Below the pieces are notes generated by a model. It was not told the origin of the DNA and made no database searches. It worked only from the letters and a program-made list of their open reading frames with translations. Both the position numbers and the translations under genes were made by a program. DNA of 64,000 nucleotides from CAVPUA01 sp963828015 (GTDB taxonomy: Bacteria; Actinomycetota; Actinomycetes; Mycobacteriales; Jatrophihabitantaceae). The stretch spans positions 682,001-746,000 of the forward strand of contig CAWHCD010000006.1 in the NCBI GenBank assembly GCA_963828015.1, given 5' to 3'. Shown here in pieces: positions 1 to 8,978 of this stretch (positions within the stretch are counted from its first letter, which is position 1; each line of letters starts with the position of its first letter).

Positions 1-2
1 CA

Positions 3-800
3 AGCGGCGCGCAATACACCACGGCGGGGTTGGCCCTCATCAGTCCGTCGGCCACGAACAGCGATCTGACCTCGTCCGGGTTCACGACATTTCATCGCGC
101 GATCGCCACCGACGAGGCCGAGGCCGAGGCGACCGCTTCCTACCTCGCGGCCCGGTACACGAGCGTCTACGTCATCGACGACACGTCGCCCTACGGACTG
201 AGCATGGGCGAGGTCGTGCGTGCCGATCTGGCGGCCAGCCGGATCAAGATCGACAGCCAATCCGTAGCCCCGGTGAACGACTACAGCGCCCTGGCCAAGC
301 AAGTGGTGGCCTCGGGCGACGCCGCGATGTACTACGCCGGAGCGGACGCGCAGGCGGCGCTGTTGGCGACCGCGCTGAAGACCGCCGGCTACACCGGCTT
401 CGAGATTGCCGGCAGTCAGGCCATGTCGAACGTATTCACCATGGCGGCGGGCGCAGCCGGCAACGGGTTCCACTTCGCCTGCGGCTGCCTCGACGCCGCG
501 ACTGCTCCTGCAGCGGCGACCTTCGCGGCCCAGTATCAGGCCAAGTTCCAGGTCGCGCCGGCCCGGTATTCGGCCGAGGCCTACGACGCGACGAACGCGC
601 TGATAGCTGCGATCGGAGCCGCGAAGTCCCCGGCAGTGAGCCGCGCGAGTGCGGAGAGTGCGGTGAACGCGGTTGACTACGACGGCATTGCGGGGCCGGT
701 GAAGTTCCTGGCGTCGGGCGAGCTGGAACGACCGACGACCGACCTCTACGAGCAGCAGAACGGGAAGATCGGTTGGGTCGGAAATATGTCGGCGAAGTGA
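3..800 (+). CDS. ABC transporter substrate-binding protein, Leu/Ile/Val (LivJ/LivK) type, 5'-truncated
   Basis: The reading frame is open from the window edge, so the start and signal peptide lie outside; about 265 C-terminal residues are present. The stretch ISPSATN followed by an open-close sensor domain is typical of periplasmic-binding-fold type I proteins of the branched-chain amino acid/amide family, which capture a solute outside the cell and deliver it to an ABC permease. The usual late motifs (YSAEAYDATNAL, then a short Gly/Asp segment) are in place and the protein ends normally at TGA. The ligand cannot be told. No permease or ATPase gene follows, so any partners are upstream. A TTG at 30 is internal to the family fold and is not the true start. 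Confidence 0.85.
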   Translation, partial: SGAQYTTAGLALISPSATNSDLTSSGFTTFHRAIATDEAEAEATASYLAARYTSVYVIDDTSPYGLSMGEVVRADLAASRIKIDSQSVAPVNDYSALAKQVVASGDAAMYYAGADAQAALLATALKTAGYTGFEIAGSQAMSNVFTMAAGAAGNGFHFACGCLDAATAPAAATFAAQYQAKFQVAPARYSAEAYDATNALIAAIGAAKSPAVSRASAESAVNAVDYDGIAGPVKFLASGELERPTTDLYEQQNGKIGWVGNMSAK

Positions 801-956
801 CCGGCTGACATCGCTGTCAATGGCGGCGCAGGAAGCTGCCACAAGACCTTGGGCCAACTAACCGACGGCCGCTTGATGCCGCTAGGGTGTGTCAGATCCG
901 CTCGGCCATCACTTGAAGTCGCCCACCCCACGTTCTAGGCGCCCAGGAGAAGTGCT

Positions 957-1565
957 GTGACGCGAAGCAATGTGCATGTACGCCTGGCGGCGGTCGGGGA
1001 CGTCGCTGCGCTCGTGAGCGTGGCCGAAAAGGTCGACCTCGCGCGCGGCTCGTTCAGCGGACGCCCGATCGCGGAGGAAAGCCGGCAGGGGCTCGAGGAG
1101 CGCTTCGCCGAGATCATCGCCGACTCCGAGCTGACCATCTTCGTCGCGGTGGACGTCAGCGACGACATTGTGGGTTTTGCCGCCGCGCGCGAGGACGACC
1201 TCGCGACCATCACCCGTACTCCCGTGCTGCACGTGAGCCATCTCATCGTCTCTCCGAAGTTTCGCAAGCGGGGCGTGGGCCGGGCGCTGCTGTCCGCGGT
1301 CGTCGCCCTGGCCGATGACCGCGGGGTCGACCATGTGATGGCCACCGCCGCAACGGGGGCCCGCGACGCCAATCGCTATCTCGCCCGGCTCGGGTTCGCG
1401 CCGCTGGTCACCCGCCGGATCGCCTCGACCAGCGTGTTGCGGCGCTCGCTGGGCATGTCGGAGGCGCCCGACAAGCTGGCGCTGGCTCGCCGGATCCGGG
1501 CCGGTCGCTCGGCCCGCCCGAACCGGCTGCACTCGGCCCACCGCACCATCACTCGGGGCGCGTAG
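957..1565 (+). CDS. GNAT-family N-acetyltransferase
   Basis: A 202-residue protein with the Gcn5-related acetyltransferase fold. The acetyl-CoA pyrophosphate loop (motif A) is clear: R103-K-R-G-V-G-R-A110 follows the strand VSHLIVSP, and the later N-x-Y-L-x-x-L-G-F segment is the usual motif B. It should transfer an acetyl group from acetyl-CoA to an amine, but the substrate is unknown. The GTG start is supported by AGGAGA at 945-950, six bases upstream. The C-terminal 40 residues are Arg/Ser-rich and beyond the fold. It stands alone between the binding-protein gene and polA. Confidence 0.8.
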   Translation: MTRSNVHVRLAAVGDVAALVSVAEKVDLARGSFSGRPIAEESRQGLEERFAEIIADSELTIFVAVDVSDDIVGFAAAREDDLATITRTPVLHVSHLIVSPKFRKRGVGRALLSAVVALADDRGVDHVMATAATGARDANRYLARLGFAPLVTRRIASTSVLRRSLGMSEAPDKLALARRIRAGRSARPNRLHSAHRTITRGA

Positions 1566-1596
1566 CCCAGCGGGCGCCGTCGTCAGCGCCCGCCCA

Positions 1597-1602
1597 TAGA
1601 CT
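1597..1602 (+). promoter_or_regulatory. Putative -10 box of a leaderless polA transcript
   Basis: TAGACT ends eight bases before the GTG of polA and there is no Shine-Dalgarno sequence between them. With a usual -10 to +1 distance the mRNA would begin at or next to the start codon. The same hexamer stands before def and rpe. Confidence 0.5.
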
Positions 1603-1610
1603 CAGCGACT

Positions 1611-4307
1611 GTGACGGCCTCCTCTGTTCGGCGCGACCGGCTGCTGTTACTCGACGGCCACTCGTTGGCCTATCGCGCCTTCTTCGCCCTGCCGGTCGAG
1701 AACTTCTCGACCACGACCGGGCAGCCGACGAACGCGGTCTACGGCTTCACCGCCATGCTGATCAACGTATTGCGGGACGAGGAGCCGACGCATATCGCGG
1801 TGGCCTTCGACGTCTCGCGCCAGACGTTTCGCAGCGCCGCCTACGCCGAATACAAGGCCGGTCGCAGCGAGACCCCGGCCGACTTTCGCGGGCAGGTCTC
1901 GCTGATCCGTGAGGTCCTCGACGCGTTGCGCATTCCGTCGCTGGCGATCGACAACTACGAGGCCGACGACGTCATCGCCACGCTGACCACCCAGGCCGAG
2001 GCCGCCGATATGCAGGTACTCATCTGCACCGGTGATCGCGATGCCCTGCAGTTGGTCACCGACAACGTGACCGTCCTCTATCCGCGCAAGGGCGTCAGTG
2101 ACCTGACTCGGTTCACGCCCGAGGAGGTGCAGGCCAAGTACGACCTGTCGCCGGCGCAGTACCCCGATTTCGCCGCGTTGCGCGGTGATCCCAGCGACAA
2201 CCTGCCCGGCATCCCCGGCGTAGGGGAGAAGACCGCCGCGAAGTGGATCCGCGAATACGGGTCCTTCGACGAACTCGTCGCACACGTCGACACCGTCAAG
2301 GGCAAGGTCGGTGACGCGCTGCGCGAACATCTGGGCAGCGTCATCCGCAACCGCCAACTGACCGAACTCGTGCGCGACGTACCCCTGGACACCACGGTCG
2401 ATCAGCTCGAACGGGTCTCCTGGGATCGCGATCAGGTGCATGCGCTGTTCGACAACCTGCAGTTCCGGGTGTTGCGCGAACGGCTGTTCGCCACCCTTAC
2501 TGCCGCCGAACCCGAGGCCGACGAGGGGTTCGACATCGCGCTCTCGCGCCTGGGCGTCGAGGAGGTGGGTCCGTGGCTCGACGAGCACGCCCGCGACGGG
2601 CAGCGCGTGGGCATCAGCCTGCGCGGTACCTGGGGACGTGGTGTCGGAGTGCTCACCGGGGTCGCGCTCGCCTGTGCCGACGGGGCAGCCGCCTATCTCA
2701 CTCCGGACGGGCTCGACCCGAACGACGAGTCGGCCTTCGCCGACTGGCTGGCCGATGCGTCGGTGCCCAAGGCGGTGCACGACGTCAAAGGGCCGTTGCT
2801 CGCCCTGCGCCAGCACGGGTGGACCCTGGCCGGCGTCACCTCCGACACCCAGCTGGCCGCCTATCTCGCGTTGCCCGGCCAGCGTTCCTTCGACCTGGCC
2901 GACCTGGCCCTGCGCTACCTGCATCGGGAGCTGCGCGCCAACGTCGAGGAGTCGGGCCAACTCACGCTCGACGGCGGAATCGACGAGTCCGACGACGCTC
3001 TGGCTGAGGTCGAGACCATTCGGGCGGCCGCGGTCCGCGATCTGGCCGACGCCTTCGATACCGACCTGACCCAGCGTGACGCCACGGACCTGCTCACGTC
3101 GATGGAACTGCCGCTCAGTTACGTCCTGGCCGAGACCGAGGCCGTCGGCATCGCGGTGGACACCGAGCGCCTGCTGGCGCAGCAGGCCGAGCTCGGAGCG
3201 GCCGTCAAGGCGGTCGAGGAGGACGCGCACGCTGTGGTCGGGCGCCCGTTCAACCTGGGCTCGCCCAAGCAGCTGCAAGAGATCCTGTTCGACCAGTTCG
3301 GCCTGCCGAAGACCAAGAAGATCAAGACCGGTTACACGACCGACGCCGATTCCCTCGCGGCGCTCTACGAGCAGACCCAGCATCCGGTGCTCGAACTGCT
3401 GCTGCATCACCGCGAGGTCGCCCGGCTGAAGACGGTGGTCGACTCCCTGCTCCCGCTCGTCGATGACGTCGGGCGCATCCATACGACGTTCAACCAGACC
3501 GTGGCCGCGACCGGACGGTTGTCCTCGACCGATCCGAACCTGCAGAACATCCCGGTGCGCACCGCCGAGGGCCGGCGAATCCGCCAGGCCTTCGTGGTGG
3601 GCGCCGGCTACGAATCGCTGATGACCGCCGACTACAGCCAGATCGAGATGCGGATCATGGCTCATCTCTCGCGCGACGCCGGCCTGATCGAGGCCTTCCA
3701 GTCCGGCGAGGACCTGCACACGTTCGTGGCCTCGCGGGCCTTCGGGTTGCCGGCCGATCAGATCGATGCCGAGCTGCGCCGTCGGGTCAAGGCGATGTCC
3801 TACGGGTTGGCCTACGGGTTGTCCCCGTTCGGCCTGTCCCAGCAGCTCAAGATCACCCCGGAGGAGGCGCGGATCCAGATGGATGCCTACTTCGCGCGCT
3901 TCGGCGGGGTGCGGGACTATCTGCGGTCGGTCGTCGACGACGCCCGGCAGACCGGGTACACCGAGACGATCATGGGTCGGCGCCGCTACCTGCCCGACCT
4001 GACCAGCGACAACCGGCAGCGCCGGGAGATGGCCGAACGGATGGCGCTCAACGCGCCCATCCAGGGCAGTGCGGCCGACATCATCAAGGTGGCCATGCTC
4101 GGGGTCCACCAGACGCTGCTGAGTCGGTCGCTACGGTCTCGGCTGCTGCTGCAGGTACACGATGAACTGGTGCTCGAGATCGCCGGCGGCGAGGCCGCGG
4201 AGGTCGAGGACGTGGTGCGGACCGAGATGGCCCGGGCGGCCACCCTCGACGTCGCGCTCGACGTGTCCGTCGGGGTCGGAGCCGACTGGGACAGCGCGGC
4301 GCACTGA
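1611..4307 (+). CDS. polA: DNA polymerase I
   Basis: An 898-residue family A polymerase for gap filling, primer removal and repair. The N-terminal 5'-3' exonuclease domain spans about 1-300 (LLLDGHSLAYRAFF at the start, GDPSDNLPGIPGVGEKTA helix-hairpin-helix near 200). The 3'-5' exonuclease-like domain (about 310-490) lacks the DTE-type metal-binding motif and is probably inactive in proofreading, as is known for actinobacterial Pol I. The polymerase domain follows: motif A D674-Y-S-Q-I-E, motif B with K727 ahead of SYGLAYG, and motif C H850-D851-E852. Start GTG at 1611 is preceded by a -10-like box rather than a ribosome binding site. The stop TGA overlaps the next ATG by one base. Confidence 0.97.
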   Translation: MTASSVRRDRLLLLDGHSLAYRAFFALPVENFSTTTGQPTNAVYGFTAMLINVLRDEEPTHIAVAFDVSRQTFRSAAYAEYKAGRSETPADFRGQVSLIREVLDALRIPSLAIDNYEADDVIATLTTQAEAADMQVLICTGDRDALQLVTDNVTVLYPRKGVSDLTRFTPEEVQAKYDLSPAQYPDFAALRGDPSDNLPGIPGVGEKTAAKWIREYGSFDELVAHVDTVKGKVGDALREHLGSVIRNRQLTELVRDVPLDTTVDQLERVSWDRDQVHALFDNLQFRVLRERLFATLTAAEPEADEGFDIALSRLGVEEVGPWLDEHARDGQRVGISLRGTWGRGVGVLTGVALACADGAAAYLTPDGLDPNDESAFADWLADASVPKAVHDVKGPLLALRQHGWTLAGVTSDTQLAAYLALPGQRSFDLADLALRYLHRELRANVEESGQLTLDGGIDESDDALAEVETIRAAAVRDLADAFDTDLTQRDATDLLTSMELPLSYVLAETEAVGIAVDTERLLAQQAELGAAVKAVEEDAHAVVGRPFNLGSPKQLQEILFDQFGLPKTKKIKTGYTTDADSLAALYEQTQHPVLELLLHHREVARLKTVVDSLLPLVDDVGRIHTTFNQTVAATGRLSSTDPNLQNIPVRTAEGRRIRQAFVVGAGYESLMTADYSQIEMRIMAHLSRDAGLIEAFQSGEDLHTFVASRAFGLPADQIDAELRRRVKAMSYGLAYGLSPFGLSQQLKITPEEARIQMDAYFARFGGVRDYLRSVVDDARQTGYTETIMGRRRYLPDLTSDNRQRREMAERMALNAPIQGSAADIIKVAMLGVHQTLLSRSLRSRLLLQVHDELVLEIAGGEAAEVEDVVRTEMARAATLDVALDVSVGVGADWDSAAH

Positions 4308-5752
4308 TGCGCGGGCGCCGGGTGGTGGCGATGGGCGCCCTGCTCGCCCTGCTGCTCGCCGGCTGCACGGCCGGCAAATCGACCCCGCCTAGCTCCGATT
4401 CGCGCTCGGCGCAGGTGCGCAGCTCGTCCACGGCGGTGCCGCTCAAGGCGTGCGGCGCGCAGTGCACGGGCGAGATCGACGGTGCGAAGTACTCGATCGT
4501 GCTGCCGACGACCTGGAACGGCACGCTGCTGCTCTATTCGCACGGGTACCGCTTCGCCAGCCCGGCGCCCCCCGATTTCGGTGCGGTGTCGACCAATGCG
4601 CAGGTGTCCTCGACCGACCCGGATGGTTCGGGCACCGACGCCACGTCCAAGGCGCTGCTGGCGCAGGGCTACGCCCTGGCCGGCTCGTCCTACAAATCGA
4701 ACGGGTGGGCCGTGGCCGACGGGGTCGCCGCCGGGCAGGCTCTGCACGACCGGTTCGTCGCGCTGGTGGGCATACCGCTGCGGACCTATGTGTGGGGAGA
4801 CTCGCTCGGCGGCCTGGTCACCGAACTCCTGGCCGAGCGCGATCCTTCATGGGTCGACGGCGCTGCCCCGATGTGCGGCGCCGTGGCCGGGCCGAACCTC
4901 AACTTCGACCTCGCCCTCGATGTGGCGTACGCCGTCAAGACGCTGATCGATCCGAGCCTGAAGCTGACCGGCTACGCGAGCGCGGTCGAGGCGGCGAGCT
5001 ACTGGAAGCAGGCGCAGGTCGCGGTGGAGGCCGCGGCCGCGGATGTCACCGGCGGGGGCACGGCCAAGGTGGTACTGGTGGGGGCGCTGGCTGATGCACC
5101 GCTGAAGAGCCAGATGTTCGACGGCTCGAGCGTCACCTCCTCGGTCGAGGCGCTCGTCGAGTCGATCCTGACCGCGCTGGCCTTCGGCACCATCGGACGC
5201 TACGAGCTCGAACAACGTCTCGGCGGCGACCCCTCCGACAACACCAAGTCGGTCTACGACTCCCGGATCAGTCCGGGCGAGAAGTCCTTGATCACTCTGG
5301 CCGGCGGCAACCTCACCGCGCTCTTGGCCACCCTCGATGCCGGCACCCGCGTGGCCGCCGATCCGGCCGCCCGGACGGCGGTCGAGAAGTTGGGCGATCC
5401 CACCGGGGTCCTCACGGTGCCGACCGTGACGCTGCATACCGAGGACGACCCACTGGTACTGGTGGCCAACGAGACGATCCTGGGCAACCGCGCGGCGGCG
5501 GCTGGTAAGCAGGCCCTGCTGGCCCACTTCTACATCGCGCCGCCGACCACGTACGCCTCGAGCCCGGGTGCGCCGTACGGAGCCGGGCACTGCAACTTCA
5601 CCGTTGCCCAGCGGGTCGGTCTCATCGACACCCTGGATGCGTGGGTGCGCGGCGGACCCCGTCCTACGCCGACGAGCGCGGCGTCGGCGTTCGGCCTCGG
5701 GCTCGATCCGCTCTTCGTGGCCGGCGACTGGCCCTCGGGGGCTAAGAGCTGA
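4307..5752 (+). CDS. Secreted lipoprotein with alpha/beta-hydrolase fold
   Basis: A 481-residue protein with a lipoprotein signal peptide: a basic start, a Leu/Ala-rich core and lipobox LLAGC with the lipidated Cys at 20. The mature part looks like an alpha/beta hydrolase. The nucleophile elbow is G-D-S166-L-G-G, an acidic pair E379-D380-D381 follows a beta strand (HTEDDPLV), and G-H428-C supplies the catalytic His, so a Ser-Asp-His triad is complete. It probably acts outside the membrane as an esterase or peptidase; the substrate is unknown. ATG overlaps the polA stop (TGATG), suggesting co-translation. Its 3' end overlaps the convergent methyltransferase gene by 11 bases. Confidence 0.75.
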   Translation: MRGRRVVAMGALLALLLAGCTAGKSTPPSSDSRSAQVRSSSTAVPLKACGAQCTGEIDGAKYSIVLPTTWNGTLLLYSHGYRFASPAPPDFGAVSTNAQVSSTDPDGSGTDATSKALLAQGYALAGSSYKSNGWAVADGVAAGQALHDRFVALVGIPLRTYVWGDSLGGLVTELLAERDPSWVDGAAPMCGAVAGPNLNFDLALDVAYAVKTLIDPSLKLTGYASAVEAASYWKQAQVAVEAAAADVTGGGTAKVVLVGALADAPLKSQMFDGSSVTSSVEALVESILTALAFGTIGRYELEQRLGGDPSDNTKSVYDSRISPGEKSLITLAGGNLTALLATLDAGTRVAADPAARTAVEKLGDPTGVLTVPTVTLHTEDDPLVLVANETILGNRAAAAGKQALLAHFYIAPPTTYASSPGAPYGAGHCNFTVAQRVGLIDTLDAWVRGGPRPTPTSAASAFGLGLDPLFVAGDWPSGAKS

Positions 5753-6548
5753 CCAGCTCGCACACGTAGATGGCGGTCCCGGGCAGGATCGCTCCCCGCA
5801 TCGGCGACCACTGGCCCCAGGTGGCGGTGAGGTCACTCGACCATTCGGGTTCGATGAGGTCGACGAGTCGAAAACCGGCCGCGACGATCTCGCGAACCCG
5901 ATCGCCCAGCGTGCGGTGGTGCTCGACGTAGGTCGGCACCCCTTCGGCGTCGAACTCGACGTAGGGCGTCCGGTCGAAGTAAGCATTCTGGGCGAGTAGC
6001 CCGTCCGGACCTGGGTCGTCGGCGAAGATCCACCGCATCGGATGGCTGGCGGCGAAGACCCAGCGCCCGCCCGGGACGAGGACACGGGCAACCTCGCGCA
6101 TGACCCCGGCCGAGTCGGCGACGAAGGGGACCGCCCCGAAGGCGGTGAATGCCATGTCGAAGGCACCGTCGGCGAACGGCAGCCATTGCGCATCGGCCTG
6201 CACCAGCGGCACCTCGATGCCGGTCTCGACCGCCCCCTGGCGGGCGTGACGCAGCATGCCGGCCGACAGGTCGAACGCGACCGGCGAGGCACCCTGGGTG
6301 CGCAGCCACCGCGAACACATCGCCGAGCCGGAGCCCACTTCGAGAATGCGCCGCCCGGCGACCTCGCCGAGCAGGTGGACGTCGGCCTCGCGCACGCGTT
6401 CTGGGCACCAGACGAAGTCGGCCTGGCCGAGGAATGACCCATGTTCGGCGTGGTAGTCGTCGGCGTCGGCGTCCCACCAGCCCCGATTGGCCCGGGCACT
6501 GGTGCCGGCATCGACTGGGCGTCGGCCGACCCCTATTGCCTCGTTCAT
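5742..6548 (-). CDS. Class I SAM-dependent methyltransferase
   Basis: A 268-residue protein with the Rossmann-like methyltransferase fold. Motif I is ILEVGSGSA at about residues 68-76, followed by an acidic strand (AFDLSAGML), then VQADAQWLPF and a post-motif strand. These match the Methyltransf_11/25 group, which methylates small molecules, lipids or quinones; the acceptor cannot be inferred. The ATG at 6548 is preceded by AGGAC on the minus strand. It is divergent from rpsA and its end overlaps the lipoprotein gene. Confidence 0.8.
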   Translation of the reverse strand: MNEAIGVGRRPVDAGTSARANRGWWDADADDYHAEHGSFLGQADFVWCPERVREADVHLLGEVAGRRILEVGSGSAMCSRWLRTQGASPVAFDLSAGMLRHARQGAVETGIEVPLVQADAQWLPFADGAFDMAFTAFGAVPFVADSAGVMREVARVLVPGGRWVFAASHPMRWIFADDPGPDGLLAQNAYFDRTPYVEFDAEGVPTYVEHHRTLGDRVREIVAAGFRLVDLIEPEWSSDLTATWGQWSPMRGAILPGTAIYVCELVSS

Positions 6549-6568
6549 CCGTTGTTGTCCTGCTCGCG

Positions 6569-6598
6569 TTGACCCGTTCCCGGGGTGATCGGTAGTCT
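6569..6598 (+). promoter_or_regulatory. rpsA promoter, -35 TTGACC and -10 TAGTCT
   Basis: TTGACC at 6569-6574 and TAGTCT at 6593-6598 are separated by 18 bases, a good match to the main vegetative sigma factor. Transcription would start near 6605, leaving a leader of about 170 nt before rpsA. The leader holds a self-complementary GAAGGGACCCTTC at 6728-6740 and no clear Shine-Dalgarno sequence, as expected for an S1 gene under translational autocontrol. Confidence 0.6.
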
Positions 6599-6776
6599 TG
6601 GCGGTGCGTTGTCGGGTCTGCGTGCCTCTTCATGGTGCAGGTCCGCGATCGTCATGCGCGTCTGGCACCTCTGTGGTACTCGAGACTATCGCCTCGGGCT
6701 CGTCGAGGGATCTGTGCGTTCACCGGCGAAGGGACCCTTCAATCGCGCCGTTTCGAGCTTTGGAATCCACTCCTAC

Positions 6777-8228
6777 ATGACGTCTACCGTTCAAGCCCCG
6801 ACGACCCCGCAGGTAGCAATCAACGACATCGGCGACGCCGACGCGTTCCTTGCCGCAATCGACTCCACGATCAAGTACTTCAACGATGGTGACATCGTCG
6901 AGGGAACCATCGTCAAGGTCGACCGAGACGAAGTCCTGCTGGACATCGGTTACAAGACCGAGGGAGTCATTCCCTCCCGTGAACTTTCGATCAAACATGA
7001 TGTCGACCCCAACGAGGTCGTTGCCATCGGCGATCACATCGAGGCCCTGGTTCTCCAGAAGGAGGACAAAGAAGGCCGGCTGATCCTGTCCAAGAAGCGC
7101 GCGCAGTACGAGCGCGCCTGGGGCACGATCGAGCAGAAGAAGGAAAACGACGAGGTTGTCGAGGGCACGGTGATCGAGGTCGTCAAGGGCGGCCTGATCA
7201 TCGACATCGGCCTGCGCGGCTTCCTGCCCGCGTCGCTGGTCGAGATGCGCCGCGTGCGCGACTTGCAGCCCTACGTCGGCCGCACGCTCGAGGCCAAGAT
7301 CATCGAGCTGGACAAGAACCGCAACAACGTCGTGCTTTCGCGTCGCGCGTGGCTCGAGCAGACCCAGTCCGAGGTCCGCAGCGACTTCCTGAACAAGCTG
7401 GCCAAGGGCCAGGTTCGTTCCGGTGTCGTCTCCTCGATCGTCAACTTCGGCGCCTTCGTCGACCTCGGCGGCGTCGACGGTCTGGTGCACGTCTCCGAGC
7501 TGTCCTGGAAGCACATCGACCACCCGAGCGAGGTTGTCGAGGTCGGCCAGGAGGTCACGGTCGAGGTGCTCGACATCGACCTGGACCGCGAGCGCGTGTC
7601 CCTGTCGCTCAAGGCCACCCAGGAAGACCCGTGGCGCCAGTTCGCCCGGACCCACCAGATCGGCCAGGTCGTTCCCGGTCGGGTCACCAAGCTGGTTCCC
7701 TTCGGCGCGTTCGTGCGCGTACAGGACGGCATCGAGGGCCTGGTACACATCTCGGAGCTGGCCGAGCGCCACGTCGAGATTCCGGAGCAGGTCGTGCAGG
7801 TCGGCGACGAGTTGCTCGTCAAGGTCATTGACATCGACCTCGAGCGTCGCCGGATCTCGCTGTCGCTGAAGCAGGCCAACGAGGGTGCGCTCTCGGAGGA
7901 GTCCTTCGACCCGGCGCAGTACGGCATGGAGGCCCAGTACGACGACAAGGGCAACTACATCTACCCCGACGGTTTCGACCCGGACACCCAGGAATGGCTG
8001 CCCGGTTACGACGACCAGCGTGAGGCGTGGGAGAAGCGCTACGCGAAGGCTCGTGAGCGTTTCGAGGCCCACCGCAAGCAGCAGGGCGACGCCCAGAAGG
8101 CCGATGCCGAGGCCGCCGTCGAGACGGGCGAGGCCAGCTCGTACTCCTCGGAGACCGAGGACACCGCAGGCTCGTTGGCTTCCGATGAGGCGCTGGCCGC
8201 CTTGCGCGAGAAGCTGGCCGGTCGCTAA
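6777..8228 (+). CDS. rpsA: 30S ribosomal protein S1
   Basis: A 483-residue S1 protein with four OB-fold S1 repeats (roughly residues 37-108, 125-190, 210-280 and 295-365), each closing in a R-V/I-S-L-S-L-K-type strand. It helps load mRNA on the 30S subunit. The tail from about 385 is acidic and Glu/Ala-rich, ending SDEALAALREKLAGR, the form seen in mycobacteria and relatives. I place the start at ATG 6777 because MTSTVQAPTTPQVAINDIG matches the family N-terminus; upstream in-frame codons encode unrelated sequence and lie in the leader. Confidence 0.97.
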   Translation: MTSTVQAPTTPQVAINDIGDADAFLAAIDSTIKYFNDGDIVEGTIVKVDRDEVLLDIGYKTEGVIPSRELSIKHDVDPNEVVAIGDHIEALVLQKEDKEGRLILSKKRAQYERAWGTIEQKKENDEVVEGTVIEVVKGGLIIDIGLRGFLPASLVEMRRVRDLQPYVGRTLEAKIIELDKNRNNVVLSRRAWLEQTQSEVRSDFLNKLAKGQVRSGVVSSIVNFGAFVDLGGVDGLVHVSELSWKHIDHPSEVVEVGQEVTVEVLDIDLDRERVSLSLKATQEDPWRQFARTHQIGQVVPGRVTKLVPFGAFVRVQDGIEGLVHISELAERHVEIPEQVVQVGDELLVKVIDIDLERRRISLSLKQANEGALSEESFDPAQYGMEAQYDDKGNYIYPDGFDPDTQEWLPGYDDQREAWEKRYAKARERFEAHRKQQGDAQKADAEAAVETGEASSYSSETEDTAGSLASDEALAALREKLAGR

Positions 8229-8240
8229 ACAGCTGTTCGT

Positions 8241-8272
8241 CGAAGGCCCGGGGCGGTTGCCTCGGGCCTTCG
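8241..8272 (+). terminator. Hairpin terminator after rpsA
   Basis: A perfect 10-bp stem CGAAGGCCCG (8241-8250) / CGGGCCTTCG (8263-8272) with a 12-nt loop starts 12 bases after the rpsA stop. There is no U-tract, as is common for actinobacterial terminators. Confidence 0.75.
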
Positions 8273-8299
8273 GCAATTCCGGCCCGTGCCTGGTCCGTC

Positions 8300-8308
8300 T
8301 TATCCACA
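8300..8308 (+). promoter_or_regulatory. Perfect DnaA-box 9-mer
   Basis: TTATCCACA matches the DnaA-box consensus TTATNCACA exactly. It lies between the rpsA terminator and the start of the lipoprotein gene, about 44 bases before its ATG. Confidence 0.4.
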
Positions 8309-8351
8309 GATTTGCCGCACCGAGGTGCTTTTCCGGCGATACTTTGACAGC

Positions 8352-8978
8352 ATGTGCCAGATGCGACGACTTATGGCGATTGCCAGCCTATGTCTGGTTC
8401 TGACCGCGTGTGGCGGCGGCGGTGAACGCCCCGACCCACTCCCGTCGTTGACACCGACGGCCTCGGCCATTGTGGCCACCGCCTCGCCCACGCCGACGCC
8501 AACCCGGACCGGCCCGCTGCTCACCGGCCCCGGCGTAAGCCCCGGCGAAACCCCGCCGACGCTTCCGGCCGTCGATCTGCAGAAGTCGAACGCTGGCGCC
8601 CTCGGCTTCGCCGTCTACTTCTTTCGCGCGCTCAATTGGAGCTTCGCGACAACCGATCCGTACCTGATCCAGGAGTGGAGCTCCTCGACCTGTGCCCGGT
8701 GCAGTTCCTACATCGACAATCTTTCGGACCTTGGGAAGGCCGGTGGTCACATTGAAGGCGGACGGCTGACGATCTCAAGTGCGAACATCGTGACCGGCAC
8801 CCTTGTCGAAGCTGACTACGTAGTGCGGGTGACTCTGAGCCAGAGCGCGCTTGTCGTGATTAGCCCGCCGGCTCCGCCGTCAAGCGCATCTACACAGCAC
8901 CTGAACGCAATGAACGACATCTATCTGTCTTGGGCGTCGGGTACATGGTCGGTCTTAGGCATCGCGGTGGCGGGCTAA
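8352..8978 (+). CDS. Putative lipoprotein, DUF6318-like
   Basis: About 208 residues. A short signal peptide ends in a lipobox (LVLTAC). A Pro/Thr/Ser-rich linker follows, then a domain with the pattern GALGFAVYFFRALNW and paired cysteines in SSSTCARCSSYI. That arrangement resembles the actinobacterial DUF6318 lipoproteins; function is unknown. I choose ATG 8352, which is eight bases after a -10-like GATACT at 8338-8343; ATG 8361 is a possible alternative. The frame extends upstream to 8286 but that part would not give a signal peptide. The stop overlaps the next ATG by one base (TAATG), so the two genes are probably co-translated. Confidence 0.65.
   Translation: MCQMRRLMAIASLCLVLTACGGGGERPDPLPSLTPTASAIVATASPTPTPTRTGPLLTGPGVSPGETPPTLPAVDLQKSNAGALGFAVYFFRALNWSFATTDPYLIQEWSSSTCARCSSYIDNLSDLGKAGGHIEGGRLTISSANIVTGTLVEADYVVRVTLSQSALVVISPPAPPSSASTQHLNAMNDIYLSWASGTWSVLGIAVAG

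Noticed and set aside
2400..3100. Proofreading exonuclease site in PolA
   Set aside because: Looked for the DTE-type metal ligands; they are missing, as in other actinobacterial Pol I, so it is not reported as a novelty.
1647..4109. Long open frame of 820 codons on the minus strand
   Set aside because: Mirror of polA in GC-rich DNA; no family motifs and a His/Gln/Gly-biased composition typical of antisense shadows.
4847..6511. Minus-strand frame of 554 codons across the lipoprotein and methyltransferase genes
   Set aside because: Overlaps two recognisable proteins and its sequence is Arg/Pro-rich noise.
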